Shown here one piece after another: positions 35,481 to 47,203 of a stretch of DNA of 64,000 nt. A model generated the notes under the pieces. It ran no database searches. It had not been told where the DNA came from and saw nothing but the letters and a program-made list of their open reading frames with translations. A program made the position numbers and the translations under genes. Source of the DNA: Gnetum montanum (Eukaryota > Streptophyta > Gnetopsida > Gnetales > Gnetaceae); assembly GCA_015680685.1 (NCBI GenBank), contig MNCI01026985.1, forward strand, positions 325,615 through 389,614, read 5' to 3'. The first letter of the stretch is position 1; the number at the start of each line of letters is the position of its first letter.

Positions 35481-36117
35481 AATATACCATGTTTTAAGAG
35501 TGGCAACCTTCTATGTATGGAAAACCAATTCTATCATCAAGTGTGTGGGATTAGTGGCACTCACCCCCATTTAATTGACTAGTAAGTTGCATAGTTGTGT
35601 AACCACCTAAGAAATGTGAACAAATTATTAGTTCTTATAGGTCATAAAGATGTATTTAGGCTAAAATACAAAGAACTATTGATTATGAAATTTAAGTCTT
35701 TTTAAGGAAGTTTGTTTGTTAAACAAATTACGGTGATTCTATAATACTTATTTCCATTAAAGTTCAATAATGTAGGTGGTGCAAACAGTTTTGTAGAGTT
35801 CAATAAAATAGAAAGATGCATAATTATCAATCTTGTAGGTGGTTCTAACAAGGAAATCGTTCCACATCATTAATCAATTTACAAAAGATTGAAAAGTTTT
35901 ACATGGTATAAGAACAATAAGTTTTAATAAGAAAATATAGAATAGAATTTTCAAAATCTTTCATGCAATACTGGTGAATATATCATGTAACCCATTGATA
36001 ATAATCTTTCCTCAAAATTCAAATTTTGATGCCAAAGTTGTTAACTTGAAAATGATGCAAGGGGTGAAGTAATTAGGGAGAGAAATGGTTTTTTCTTAAC
36101 TGTGAAGTCAACCTATC
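35481..36117. other. AT-rich intergenic stretch
   Basis: I see no coding signal, repeat family or RNA gene. It ends at the left target duplication (CTATC, 36113-36117) of the solo LTR. Confidence 0.5.
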
Positions 36118-37069
36118 TAATGAGCAGCAAGGTAGCGTTTCACGCACGATCCAGTCGAACTCCGCAGACGGGCTAGTTGTGGTATCTAGATAGTTACTCG
36201 TTGATCGTAGTTTGTTGTCTTCCCACCTAGACTAGTATTTTCTTTGTCACGTATGGTTTAGTCCAAAGTGAGGTGTATGATGTGTTCCTAAACTAATGCT
36301 ACTCCTAGAGGCAATGGAAAATATCTTTAATTAAACTAAGAGGAAAAGGAAGAGAGAATCTAAACTAATAGGAGATAGGGAGAGAGAATCTAAGCTAGCC
36401 TAAGTGCAATGAGCATCCGTTCCTTAATTGTCCGTACACATCTTGGACCTTATGCACAACTACTACTAGGATTACCAAGCGCAAATCCTAGGTACGCTAT
36501 TGGGTTACCAAGTAGTCACACTTAAATGCTCATGACTAAGTCGTACTCATTCTGCGTTTAAGGAGTTTAGAGCGAAGAGATATTAACTACGAAAGTAATA
36601 AATAACAATAATAATTAAATAATTAAACTAAGTGAATGTTGCAATGATGAAGTAATCTTGATCTTTTTTTTCAATCATGTGCGTATCCAAGTACATCACA
36701 CTCGAATAAATGATGTTGTACAATTACAATCACCACACTGCGGGCATGCACTAGGAGAGAGAGTTGAGAAGAAAAAATGATAAAAAGATCCTACTCTAAA
36801 CTAATTTCTAACTCTAAGAAGGAAAAACTGCAAGAGTTTGGGTAAGGGACTAAGAACTAATGTCAAAACCAAGTGTGCCACCTCTTATTTATAGGCAATG
36901 AAACAGGATGCGATATCAGGTATCTGATATCGCATGTTTGGATATGATATCACATACCCGATAACAGGGGTCCGATATCGGGGATCTGATATCGTGACCT
37001 GTCAGACCTGGTATCTTGTACCTGATATCAGGGGTCCGATAACAGGACTTGACAGACCATGACTCATCA
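36118..37069 (-). repeat. Solo LTR of the C/D retrotransposon family
   Basis: 952 bp from TAATGAGC (first G mutated from TGATGAG) to CTCATCA, flanked by a perfect 5-bp duplication CTATC (36113-36117 and 37070-37074). It shares the block GATCCAGTCGAACTCCGCAG with the element D LTR. TATA box on the minus strand at 36886-36893, next to a dense run of GATATC/CCGATATCGG words (about 36905-37055). Direct flanking by the duplication with no internal sequence shows LTR-LTR recombination removed the element. Confidence 0.9.
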
Positions 37070-37074
37070 CTATC

Positions 37075-37335
37075 CATAAAGAAATATTTGTACACTCAAT
37101 GACTCATGCTATAGGCACTCAAGAGGAAAATTCTAACTTTCAAATGGAAAAACTACAAGAGCTCCACTACAACTACAATCTCTAATTGCTATAAATGTGA
37201 TGGGTAGGCACATATTTATAGCCAAAAACCAACACTACGTCAATAAGGCCTCGTCAACGCATGATATGATGCATCGATGAGGCCAAATCAACAAGGCCAC
37301 GTTGACAAGGCCTCGTCAACGTAGCCAACCGAACT
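37075..37335 (-). repeat. Truncated LTR stump of an E-like element
   Basis: Matches the outer half of the E LTR (about 49030-49246): AATATTTGTACAC, GCACTCAAGAGGAAAATTCTAAC, CAAGAGCTCCACTACAACTAC, and the TATA region CACATATTTATAG. Near the end, GGCCTCGTCAACG occurs twice, with a diverged third copy between (about 37245-37320). The solo LTR lies at its broken left edge. Confidence 0.6.
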
Positions 37336-37339
37336 GCAA

Positions 37340-37500
37340 TTCATCACCATGTATTTAGCAAGTAAAGTGCTTTTACCACATATAAAGGTTAATTTCGTCA
37401 TTTTGCAGTGATCTTTATCATCAAAGGAACTAAAATATGATACCAAATGTGTGTAAATTTGTGAAAACATAAGGTAAAACCAATAAGCTAAATTTGATTA
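37340..37500. repeat. Short third copy of part of the RLP upstream region
   Basis: The stretch around 37385-37450 (GGTTAATTTCGTCATTTTGCAG, then ATCATCAAAGGAACTAAA) matches 34462-34520 and 55690-55750. It is a scrap of a third unit of the duplicated RLP locus. Confidence 0.6.
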
Positions 37501-37599
37501 CAACATATCAATACTCATTTAGCTAGAGTAGAGGATTATTGCTTGTTATTTGGCTCTTAGATCAGTTGACAAAAAATAGTTGTTTATTGTAATGTAATA

Positions 37600-38171
37600 T
37601 TGATGAGTGGGTTACTCTCAAGCCTTGGAAAATCTTGAAAAAATATTATCTTGAAAATTTTAGAAATAACTTTTTCTTTTGAGCCTAATCTTACTATTTT
37701 GTGAAATTATGTTATTAATAAAATTGAAAAGAAGCTTAATAAATGGAAAGAAGAAAAGCTCACCCTTGTTGACAAAGTTTTAGTTATTAAGTAAATGCTT
37801 CAATCAACTCATGTTTATTACTCCAATTTTTGGGCTTTTTTTAAAGCTTGTTATGATAGAATTGATCATATTATTCAATAGTTTCTTTAGTTTGCTAAGC
37901 AACGTAAAAAAAAAATTTCTAAAGTTACTTGGGATATTTACACTAGTGGTAAGAAATATGAAGGACTTCAACTCATTAATTAATATAACCAAGGTATTTC
38001 TCTTGTAAGAAAAAAAAGGATTCAAACTGCATTAATAAAGATTATATTTGAATGCTCCTATTAAGAGACATGCTTATGTAAAGAAAACCTACGAATGACA
38101 ACAGTTGGTCTTCTAATAACTTTCCTCACTATCTTCTTTTTCCTCAAGTCATTTCTAATCTTGGTGATGAA
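37600..38171 (+). mobile_element. LINE (non-LTR retrotransposon) RT C-terminal fragment
   Basis: On the plus strand, broken frames read KIEKKLNKWKEEKLTLVDKVLVIK, then VYYSNFWAFFKACYDRIDHIIQ, then KVTWDIYTSGKKYEGLQLIN. This order is that of the region following the reverse-transcriptase domain in plant L1-type LINEs. Several stops are present. The 5' part of the LINE is absent, as is common for LINE insertions. Element G1 appears to have inserted at its right end. Confidence 0.75.
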
Positions 38172-38998
38172 TGATGAAGCAATCCAACACCCAACCATAC
38201 AAGTAACTAGTATTTCAAGTGCAACCAAATCATAATCCGTGAACAAGGTAATGTGATTATGCTAGTAATTGGTTAAAGTTCACGACCATTGTCTTCCCAC
38301 ATGAGTTAGTGAAATCTATGAGTATGGTTTAACTCACTGTGAGGTATATGATATGTTAATGTTGTCTGGCCCTCTGGCTCCTAGCATACATGATAAAGTG
38401 AAAATAATTTCTAAGTATAACTAAAATTGTAAACAAATCTAGTCTATTGTATGGTGATGAGTATTCAATCTAGATCTTCTATACACATCTTAGGCTTCGT
38501 GCAACTACAATTGGGATTACCAAGTACTTTGCTACTAGGCATACCAAACAATCGCACTACTAGGTTACCAAGTAATCACACTTAAGTGCTCGAGATCCAT
38601 CATGCTCATTCCACTTAACAACAGTAATGGTAAAGTACATGGAAAAGTAAACATTAACTAAGAAAATAGTAAACATTATTTTAAGTAAAATAGTAAAGTA
38701 GGAGATGCTTGAGTAGTATGAAATAGCTTGATCTTTATTGCCAATCACACTTATGCCCAAGTACAAGATGCTCGAATAAAGAATTTATACACTACATCAC
38801 ACTACACTACGAGCTTTCACACTTCTAAGTGCTTATGAAAACAAATTGCAAGAGTTATGCTACCATGTTATGAAAACTACTGCAGATCCATGCATCTAAC
38901 TGTTGTATTTATAGGCTGGCATGCATTCCACGATATTGCATATATGACAACATAGCATGGGCTACAATATCATGGTCCACCAAAATTTCGATTTATCA
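38172..38998 (-). repeat. 3' LTR of element G1
   Basis: 827 bp from TGATGAAG to TTATCA. It contains CCAACCATAC near the start and TTTATAGG (TATA region) near 38910. The following bases (TACCTGCACGACTAATTGAAAACTC) are the complement of the polypurine-tract region of this superfamily, so the element body lies to the right. Confidence 0.75.
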
Positions 38999-39859
38999 TA
39001 CCTGCACGACTAATTGAAAACTCATACTCGAGTTAAAACAAAATGAGAACAGAGTTGCTTAAAAAATTAGGAGGTAGATTTACATGACATTATTTACCAA
39101 ACACTTCATACTACAGTGGTGTTTTACAAAAATGACACAAGACATGACACAACAACTTTGACAAAAAAAACAAAATTGGATGAAGCTATATGTAGCCTAT
39201 GTAGTTCCTAGTGGTGGTGGCTCCTCCATTAGTTGCTTTTCCTTGTTATCAAGCTTCTAGAATTTGTATCTATTTAAGAACACCTAAATTTTCTCCTCCT
39301 TTGTTCTTGGGTCATGTACCATCCATGTTTATTGTGCAATGTGTGATGGATCAAGTACATCCCGTGGACATAGCAACTTCAAGAACATCTACTTAGCCTT
39401 GATGTACCATGCCACAAACTATCTCCTCTCTTCTTCAAATGCCCTTGCCTTTGCTCGTAATTCATGATAATTTGACAACCTTCTAGCCAAGTTCACTACT
39501 ACATCTCTATATCCCTAGTAGCCATCCTTTACTTCTTTTAACTTAGAGTTTGTCACCTAAAGTTTCTATAAGGCATCTTTGCAATCAGCAAACTCCTTTT
39601 TATATAGTGCATAAGTGGCTACTACTTGTTATTATAGTTCATTTCTAGCCCTTCCTACTATTAACATGGCCAAGTTAGCATAGCAAAGATTAGCTAACCA
39701 CATGTACTCTTTTAGATCCTCTATCTACAGGTCTTTATTTTTAACTACCGCTTGGTGGACATGGGCATAATTGTCCAAGATGGACTGCTAGTCTAGATTC
39801 TATGCTGATATGACATTAATTCAAGCCTTAGCCATTTGGATATCCTTTTCATTGATTTG
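38999..39859 (-). mobile_element. Element G1 internal region, left part
   Basis: Minus-strand decayed coding sequence, homologous to element E at about 49330-49960. It is interrupted at 39859 by element D (target duplication ATTTG, 39855-39859) and resumes at 47209. No pol motif is visible. A continuous frame is not present. Confidence 0.6.
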
Positions 39860-40060
39860 TGATGAGTGGCGAGGTACCCCTACACTCAACCATACGAATA
39901 CGAGCATGTACGCGCGATCCAGTCGAACTCCGCAGACTAAATGCCTTAACGCCACAAGAAACACTTGGGGTTAATTGTTCATTGTCTTCCCAGGCTTGCT
40001 TGTATGTGTCACGGTGTATGGTTAAGCAAGTCTGAGGTATGTGATTTTTTTGGTATTTTC
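39860..40060 (-). repeat. Visible part of the 3' LTR of element D
   Basis: Matches 46162-46362 closely, from TGATGAGTGG to the gap. The rest of the LTR is hidden in the N run. Confidence 0.9.
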
Positions 40061-40891
40061 NNNNNNNNNNNNNNNNNNNNNNNNNNNNNNNNNNNNNNNN
40101 NNNNNNNNNNNNNNNNNNNNNNNNNNNNNNNNNNNNNNNNNNNNNNNNNNNNNNNNNNNNNNNNNNNNNNNNNNNNNNNNNNNNNNNNNNNNNNNNNNNN
40201 NNNNNNNNNNNNNNNNNNNNNNNNNNNNNNNNNNNNNNNNNNNNNNNNNNNNNNNNNNNNNNNNNNNNNNNNNNNNNNNNNNNNNNNNNNNNNNNNNNNN
40301 NNNNNNNNNNNNNNNNNNNNNNNNNNNNNNNNNNNNNNNNNNNNNNNNNNNNNNNNNNNNNNNNNNNNNNNNNNNNNNNNNNNNNNNNNNNNNNNNNNNN
40401 NNNNNNNNNNNNNNNNNNNNNNNNNNNNNNNNNNNNNNNNNNNNNNNNNNNNNNNNNNNNNNNNNNNNNNNNNNNNNNNNNNNNNNNNNNNNNNNNNNNN
40501 NNNNNNNNNNNNNNNNNNNNNNNNNNNNNNNNNNNNNNNNNNNNNNNNNNNNNNNNNNNNNNNNNNNNNNNNNNNNNNNNNNNNNNNNNNNNNNNNNNNN
40601 NNNNNNNNNNNNNNNNNNNNNNNNNNNNNNNNNNNNNNNNNNNNNNNNNNNNNNNNNNNNNNNNNNNNNNNNNNNNNNNNNNNNNNNNNNNNNNNNNNNN
40701 NNNNNNNNNNNNNNNNNNNNNNNNNNNNNNNNNNNNNNNNNNNNNNNNNNNNNNNNNNNNNNNNNNNNNNNNNNNNNNNNNNNNNNNNNNNNNNNNNNNN
40801 NNNNNNNNNNNNNNNNNNNNNNNNNNNNNNNNNNNNNNNNNNNNNNNNNNNNNNNNNNNNNNNNNNNNNNNNNNNNNNNNNNNNNNNNNNN
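40061..40891. other. Assembly gap (N)
   Basis: A run of N. From the partner LTR length it should contain about 840 bp of LTR plus the polypurine tract and some spacer, so the gap may be shorter than the true missing sequence. Translations crossing it are meaningless. Confidence 0.95.
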
Positions 40892-42670
40892 AATGACATC
40901 AGGCCACATTTGGTAGCTGAGAGAAAAGAGGAGAGAGAATAGAAGAGAAGAAGAGAGAAGAGTCTTGCTGCTGCCAACGCCTAGATTGCACCTTTCGTTG
41001 TCCATCCATAAGCGCATTATTAATTCCACTCCTTGCATAGCTGCTTCAGCGCTACTCCATTCCAAGTGTTTGCTCCAGATCCATTCCATTGTTGTATGAT
41101 TGCCATCTACACACACAACACAATCATATATTAGCAAGGGTAATTGAATCATTAAGTAAAACATACCTTGCTTCAGTGTACGTCCATTGGCTAGGTTGTG
41201 GTATGGCTGATATGGATCTGGGAAAATGTAGATGATGACTATCGAAGGTGTAGGGGTTAGGAAGAGAAACAAAAAAATTAGGGGCTTAGGAGAAAAATCG
41301 AAAAATTAGGCCTCGTACCCCCATGACTAATCGCGAACCTCCGGTAGCGTTAGAATGGAAAAGGAAAAGGAGTAAGAAAGATAAGTAAAAAGAGACAACT
41401 ATGGCATCAGTGAAGTGGATGTCAAGAGGGAAATGAACAAAAATGTTAATTAATTGCAAAACGTTAAGGAAAAGAAGTTAACTAATGTTCCAAATAGGAA
41501 TGTCAGTGGGTCCTCCCCAAAGCAGGCTCATGCCCTTAATGCCCTGACAATCCCACATTCAAAGAGTCCATAGGCTCTGGGAATGTCCATTGGAACAAGA
41601 GTTAAAGTCTTAACCGCTAGAATTTACCGAAAAGAAAACAAAGCATCAACCAAAATATATACTAATGATACAACCGGTAATGAGATGAACAATGGAGAGA
41701 AGGATGGAAAGAAGAGAAGTGGAATGGGATCCCAAGAACAAGGTGGTGTACAGCCCCTTGTGTGTTTTATGATTAATGTGACTTGGAAAATCTCATTCCA
41801 ACTCGGGCCTCAAACCAACCACTTCCCATGACTTCGCATCAATGCATTTGGTTAAACCATCCACTCGGATAACAAGGATGCATCTTCGAAGAGCCACCAC
41901 CATTCCGACGAAACAAAGGAGAGAATGGGAAGCGAGAAGAGCCTTAGTTAGAGGGAACACTTTGCTTCCATAACCAGTGCTTGCAGCCCAAATTTTTATT
42001 CCGTCTAAGGGATGTGCTTTGAATCCTCACTTTTGCTTTTGCCTCTTTTTTTTTTGTTTTGTGTTTTTATGCGTGGGGACCACACCATGCAAAGACTTCT
42101 TATTTTTATTGTCTCAGCTTCCGATTATTGGGTAACATCGGAACGGTAAGAAAATTCCAGAAGAAAACAACCAAGCACCCAAGTGAATGACCAACACAAA
42201 AGCATCAAGTTTCCTTGAAGTCACACCCTTTGCAATCCTTGAGTCCTTCCTTAGTTTGAGAAATGCCCAGTCACCAGTTCATTAAAGTTCTTAGTGGAAG
42301 GGAACTATATATTTCCAAGCCAAGAGAAACCATAGACTTTGGTGGGTGGATGGATGAAGTGATCTCATTGCCTGCCATATCAAAAGAACATACCTTAGTA
42401 TCAACAATGTAACTTGAAGGTAAAAACCAAACATTAGCAATTAATAAAAAACAGTTCATCCCATCGGTCTGAACAATTATTGGGTGATGAACTTACATGG
42501 TGGAAACACACACACACACACACAAAATGGAAAAATTATAACGATGTTGTAAAACAAAAACAAGAAAAGTTAAAGAAATTTGTAAAACAAAAAAGTAGAA
42601 AAGTTAAAGAAATTTGTAAAACAAAAATGTGTAAAACAAAAACTGAAAAAGAACTGAGGGCCCCATATGG
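40892..42670 (-). other. 3' spacer of element D
   Basis: Non-coding, homologous to 21860-23430 of element C in reverse orientation, including the TTGGTAGCTGAGAGAAAAGAG block. Contains two CCCCCATGA words (PPT-like on the minus strand) at about 41317 and 42693, and a short CA microsatellite (about 42508-42526). Confidence 0.75.
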
Positions 42671-45600
42671 TTAGCATAGGTGGCCATCTCCCCCATGACT
42701 GAGTTGTGAGGGAGAGATCCGAAGTAGTGAGCGCCTATTTGAATTTCTAAGCAGTGCCCAACTTCTCCCAATTGATGATCTTAAATTCAGGGGTGGAAGT
42801 TGGCGACGCTCACGTTCCAATGTGTCTATGCCACGGTTGTTGGCATGAGTTGCCTCAGTTCGTTCCATGCATATTTGTTTGCCCTTATGAGAAGCTGTCA
42901 ACCACGGGGTGTCTACTACTTCTTGTGTGGTTGCTACATACAGGCATCTTTGTTGCAGAGTTTCCTGGGCACACCTGTGACATGGAGACATTTCCTCCGT
43001 GTCATCACCCGATGAATCACTGTATGTGATGCATGGAACTATCCTCTTCTCGATCTTTCCACATATGTTTATCTTGGAGATTTCCAAGGAAAGATCGCGG
43101 ATCCTAAGGCATGCATCTACTGTGCTTAGCCATGCCCTTCCCATTATAATTGGGAAGTCCCCTTCGTTGTTGTTAACATCGATCACTAGGAAATCCGCTG
43201 GGTAGGACCAACCACACACAGTGGTAATAACGTCCTCCACTAATCCCAAGGGAATAGTGATGGACTGGTCTGCCAGCTCTAGTTGGATGTTGCTCTTCTT
43301 AAGTTGGGGCAGGTTCCAGGCGTGATACATCTTTCGCGAAATTAAGTTGACTCCGGAACCTGAGTCAAGAAGAGCTCGATGTGGTGCATTTCCAGCGATC
43401 TGCAAATAAATAAAGGGACTCCCAGGATCAGTTAGTTTCCTGGGAAGGTGGCCTACCTTGATCCAGTCAGTTACGGTATGTGTTAACATAACCGTATGCG
43501 TTACACTCCCTTGGACTGAAGGGTGCTCCGAAGCGTTAGTAGTTAGAGGCCTATACATGTACCCGTCTGCTTGTTGTTGCGAGAGTTTGTCTGGGCTCTT
43601 AGTTCTGAAAAAGGGTCTCTTTTTTGTACAGTTATCGCCAGAACTAGTACCCAGTTGGATATTTACACTCTGAATATTTACAGCTCTCGCGGCGTGACGT
43701 TGCTGCGGTTGGGTAGGCAATTCCCCTTGCATTGTTGGAGCAGGAGGTGTTATGGGAACTACTTGAGGAAGAGGTGCGGGTGGAGTTAGAGGATGGACGG
43801 AATGTGAGATGTCTCCCGGAGGAGAAGGAGTCCTTCTGAAGTACTCCCGAGCTTGGTAGTGACGTTGGGGGGTAGTGTGACCCATAGAGTCACCTGGAGA
43901 AACCGGCTGCTGCACATAATAACCGTAAGGATCAGGCTGCCGGTAAGGGTATTGATGTGTTGGCGGTGGCATCCCCCATGACTGTGGGTATTGCCACTGC
44001 TGGTGTTGTCCAATGGGCTGCGGAGGCGTTCCACTTGGATAATACGTCAAGGGTTGGTGGAACTGCCTTGGGTTACCTTGTGGATAAGGTAACCTTCGGG
44101 GTGTTTGCCGTTGATTAAGTCTTGGATTTAATGCATACACCCCAGACTCCTGCAGATGTGAGATAATTGGACAACATCCCTTAGGATGGTCATAGTAACA
44201 GACCTCACATCCACCATCATTGTCTGAATCAGAATTTTCAGCCTCATCGGAGTTAAAGATCTTTCCCTTACCCTTGTTATGTGCAGGGTTAAAGTTTCTC
44301 CGCTTGACTTTTCCTTTGTCACTACTTTGCTCATCCTTAGACTCCTCTACGATTTTCAGGACTGTTTCTATTCATGAGTCTAAGGAATCCCACATTTGGT
44401 CTACCTTAGCCGATACCTCGGTTGTTAACTTTTGGATCGGCACGGTTTTGTAGTTCACCAACTCTTCGAGTGGTGACTCATCCTCCTCATCACAGAATTT
44501 CCCTCCCTTCTTGCGAAGGGAGTGATCGCGGTTGTATTCTTCTGCACTTTCTCTCTTACGTAGCTCACCCTCTTCTTGCACTACTTGTTCCAACAAAACT
44601 TCAACTTCATGGGCTCTCAGTTGGGAAAGTCTCCCTTGGGCGTAAGTCCAAAGAGTTCTTCTCGTTTCATTTTGTAGCCCATCCACGATGTGGCGAAGTT
44701 GATCCCGTTTAGCGTACCCATGGCCCGGGCAACGATGTAGCAGTGTATAATAACGGGCCATGGCAGCATCCAAGGATTCATAAGCTTCTTGTTTCCAGCC
44801 TTGGATCTGCTTCCGCAAATTGGACACTCTGGAGTACGTTTGATATTTGTTGTTGAACAATTCAAGCATCGTACTCCCCCTCCTGATGGTTTCCGGTTCT
44901 AAGGACCGGTACCAGCTCTCTGCTTCTTTGATGAGTGTCCTTGGGAACAACTTGAGCTTCTACCACTCATTATCTATGTTTTGTAAGGCACAGGCATCGT
45001 GGAATGCCTGTAAATGATGTTGAGGATCAGCGTTGTATCCCCCTTCAAAATGTGGGATATTATTTATGTCCAAAAGCTTGATCCGACTGTCCTTTAAATG
45101 CCTTGTGGGAATCCTAACTGCCTCTGTTATGTTAAGCATACTTCGGGTTGCGAGTAGGGGCTCGTCATGATCATCTCTTTCATGACGTCTGTGATGTCTA
45201 CGTGGTGGTTCCCTACTCTCCCTACGTCCTTGCCCTTGTCCTAACTCCTCTAGACCTTCCTGTCGAGGCGTTTCATCTCTTTTACTTTTATTCTCCCCAT
45301 TATGCTCATGGTGGCTGCGCCCAGATGTGGAAGGAGAGTGTGAATGATGAGATGAAGGAGAAGAAGAAGGGGATCCATCACCATGGCGATGTTTCTTACC
45401 TTCTCTTCGGCTGCTTCGGCCCCGATCATTGTAACGATCTAAGTGTCCGTCCTTAGTGTGAGTAGTTGTTCCTACCATGAACAGTTGGTGCTCATAGGGA
45501 TCAAAGCCTGGAATATGTATCGTTGATCTTAGGCCCTGATGCCTAACCTCTTCACCAGAGTGAGGAGAAGGAACATCATTTTCTAAGAAATCCATTGTGA

Positions 45601-46018
45601 GGGGTTCCTCATCTCCTATTTCACTAATGACGTGGGGGACCTTGCCCTTCAATAATGAATGTTGGCTCTCCTGCCTTTCATCCCGAATACGTTGGGCATT
45701 TGTGGGATGATAATCCCTTGTGTCATAATCATCCAGAATGTATTCAGCAAGTAGCTCTTGCATGCCAATCTATGCTAAGGCACGAAAAAGCATGTTAGGG
45801 GCAGAATGATCCGGGGGTAACACAATGTTACCTTGCAGATCTCTCCACCGCAGTTGCTCATCTTGATGGAGAACAAAGGTAAAATCCGACACATACTCAT
45901 CAGCATGAGTATATGTGACTTTAGATTGTTTAGGACATGGCTGGTCTTGGTTATGCGTATGATTCTGACTGTCTCCAGTATTATTCTTAGGTGAGTTGAT
46001 TGCATGAGAAGAAGCCAT
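42671..46018 (-). pseudogene. Gag-protease of element D (near-intact, three premature stops)
   Basis: Starts at 46018 (MASSHAINSPKN), 144 bp inside the LTR. In-frame stops at about 45770, 44957 and 44372 break Gag; the first two correspond to Gln codons in element C and fit single C-to-T changes. The Gag core is at 44372-44950 (LFPRTLIKEAESWYRSLEPE, HRCPGHGYAKRDQLRHIVDGL). Before it lies an Arg/His/Ser-rich stretch. A zinc-knuckle variant (CEVCYYDHPKGCC) lies near 44170-44215. The last open stretch, 42671-44140 (489 codons), holds the Pro-rich linker, the protease with Asp-Ser-Gly at 43358-43366 and FPIIMGRAWLS, then a tail crossing the pol deletion and ending GGDGHLC. Gag packages element RNA; protease matures Gag. 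Confidence 0.9.
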
Positions 46019-46142
46019 TTCTACCGGTGTGCTGCTTACCGTTATTTATGTTCTTAATTAACTGATTAACCCTAAGGTTTGTTGAGGCTCACAATGATGT
46101 GAGTGATATCCCTTATGTTCAATTGGCATAAAAAACACTTAG

Positions 46143-46160
46143 TCCCTGGCAACGGCACCA
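46143..46160 (-). promoter_or_regulatory. Primer-binding site of element D (tRNA-Asp type)
   Basis: The minus strand reads TGGTGCCGTTGCCAGGGA one base inside the 5' LTR. It has two transition differences from the complement of the plant tRNA-Asp(GUC) 3' end as I recall it, at different positions from those in element C. Confidence 0.8.
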
Positions 46161-46161
46161 A

Positions 46162-47203
46162 TGACGAGTGGCGAGGTACCCCTACACTCAACCATACGAA
46201 TACAAGCATGTACACGCGATCTAGTCGAACTTCGCAGACTAAATGCCTTAACGCCACAAGAAACACTTGGGGTTAATCATTCGTTGTCTTCCCAGGCTTG
46301 CTTGTATGTGTCACGGTGTATGGTTAAGCAACTCTGAGGTATGTTATTTTTTGGTATTTTTCAGTTTATCTCCCAAGCTATGAGGGAAAGGGTTGAGAAA
46401 CTAACTAACTCTAACTAATGTCCTAAGTCTAAATTAACTAGCGTCAGCATCCGTTCCCACTTACCGGACACACCCTGAACTATGCAACTATGGCTACCAA
46501 ACGCTAATCATTACTGGGATCACCACACGTAACAAAAGTGCTCGAAGTGGTCGTACTGAGGCACCTATTTAGCCTAAGTGTGATAAGCAGCCGAATCCTT
46601 GGCTAGCCGTACACACCCGTGGGTGCTCGTAGCCAAGTCGTACTTATCACACGTTCTAGCCTAGCGATGAGTAGCTGATTCCTTGTCTAGTCATACACAT
46701 TGGACTACCACTGGGATTACCAAGCGCAGATCCTGGAATACGCTACTGGGTTACCAAGCAGTCACAATGCTCGTAGTCAAGTCGTACTCACGCGTTGCGA
46801 CGAGCAGCCGATTCCTTGATTAGCCGTACACATCCGTAGATGCTCGTAATCAAGTCGTACTCGTGCACACTAGGAAAGCAATAAATAACAATAAAACAAA
46901 ACCATGTACTGCAAGGTTTATCCAATCAAGTTCGTCTTTATTACCATACACAACTTGTGTTCAGGTTACAAAGTTGCTCGAATAAAGAGTCGTTCACTCT
47001 AGGACTCCTACTGCGGGCACATGGGAAAAATTCTAACTCTGGAGTGTTCAAACTGCCAGAGCTTCGCTACTTCTAGCCAGGATTGGGAAATGAAGGGAGT
47101 GCCACCTCTTATTTATAGATATGACGACAGACCACGATATCGTGTATGTGATATCGCAGGGAAAGACGCGATATCGCGGCGCTATGCATGTCGCGTCTTA
47201 TCA
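46162..47203 (-). repeat. 5' LTR of element D
   Basis: 1042 bp from TGACGAGT to TTATCA, followed by ATTTG. Reverse-strand TATA box at 47110-47117, next to GATATCGCG words at about 47130-47180. Longer than the C LTR because of extra copies of the TACTGGGATTACCAAG / CGTACTC phrases around 46600-46870. Confidence 0.9.

Larger units (their letters stand above)
39860..47203 (-). mobile_element. Element D: non-autonomous gag-protease LTR retrotransposon lacking RT, RNase H and integrase
   Basis: 7344 bp including the 831-bp gap. The right (5') LTR is 46162-47203 (1042 bp); the left (3') LTR starts at 39860 and runs into the gap. The target duplication ATTTG is perfect (39855-39859 and 47204-47208). 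On the minus strand the order is 5' LTR, tRNA-Asp-type primer site, gag, complete protease, a short extra tail, then directly the end-of-pol motif and the 3' spacer. RT, RNase H and integrase are absent, as in C, but the deletion starts about 150 codons further downstream. The first 200 bp of the two LTRs differ at about ten sites, mostly transitions. D is inserted in element G1. Confidence 0.93.

Noticed and set aside
40009-41272. Long ORFs on both strands (up to 416 codons)
   Set aside because: They are read through the N gap (40061-40891) and have no real sequence support.
42508-42526. CA dinucleotide run
   Set aside because: A short common microsatellite with no sign of function.
44422-45456. 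Plus-strand ORFs of 96 and 102 codons
   Set aside because: Antisense to the element D gag; no conservation in element C.
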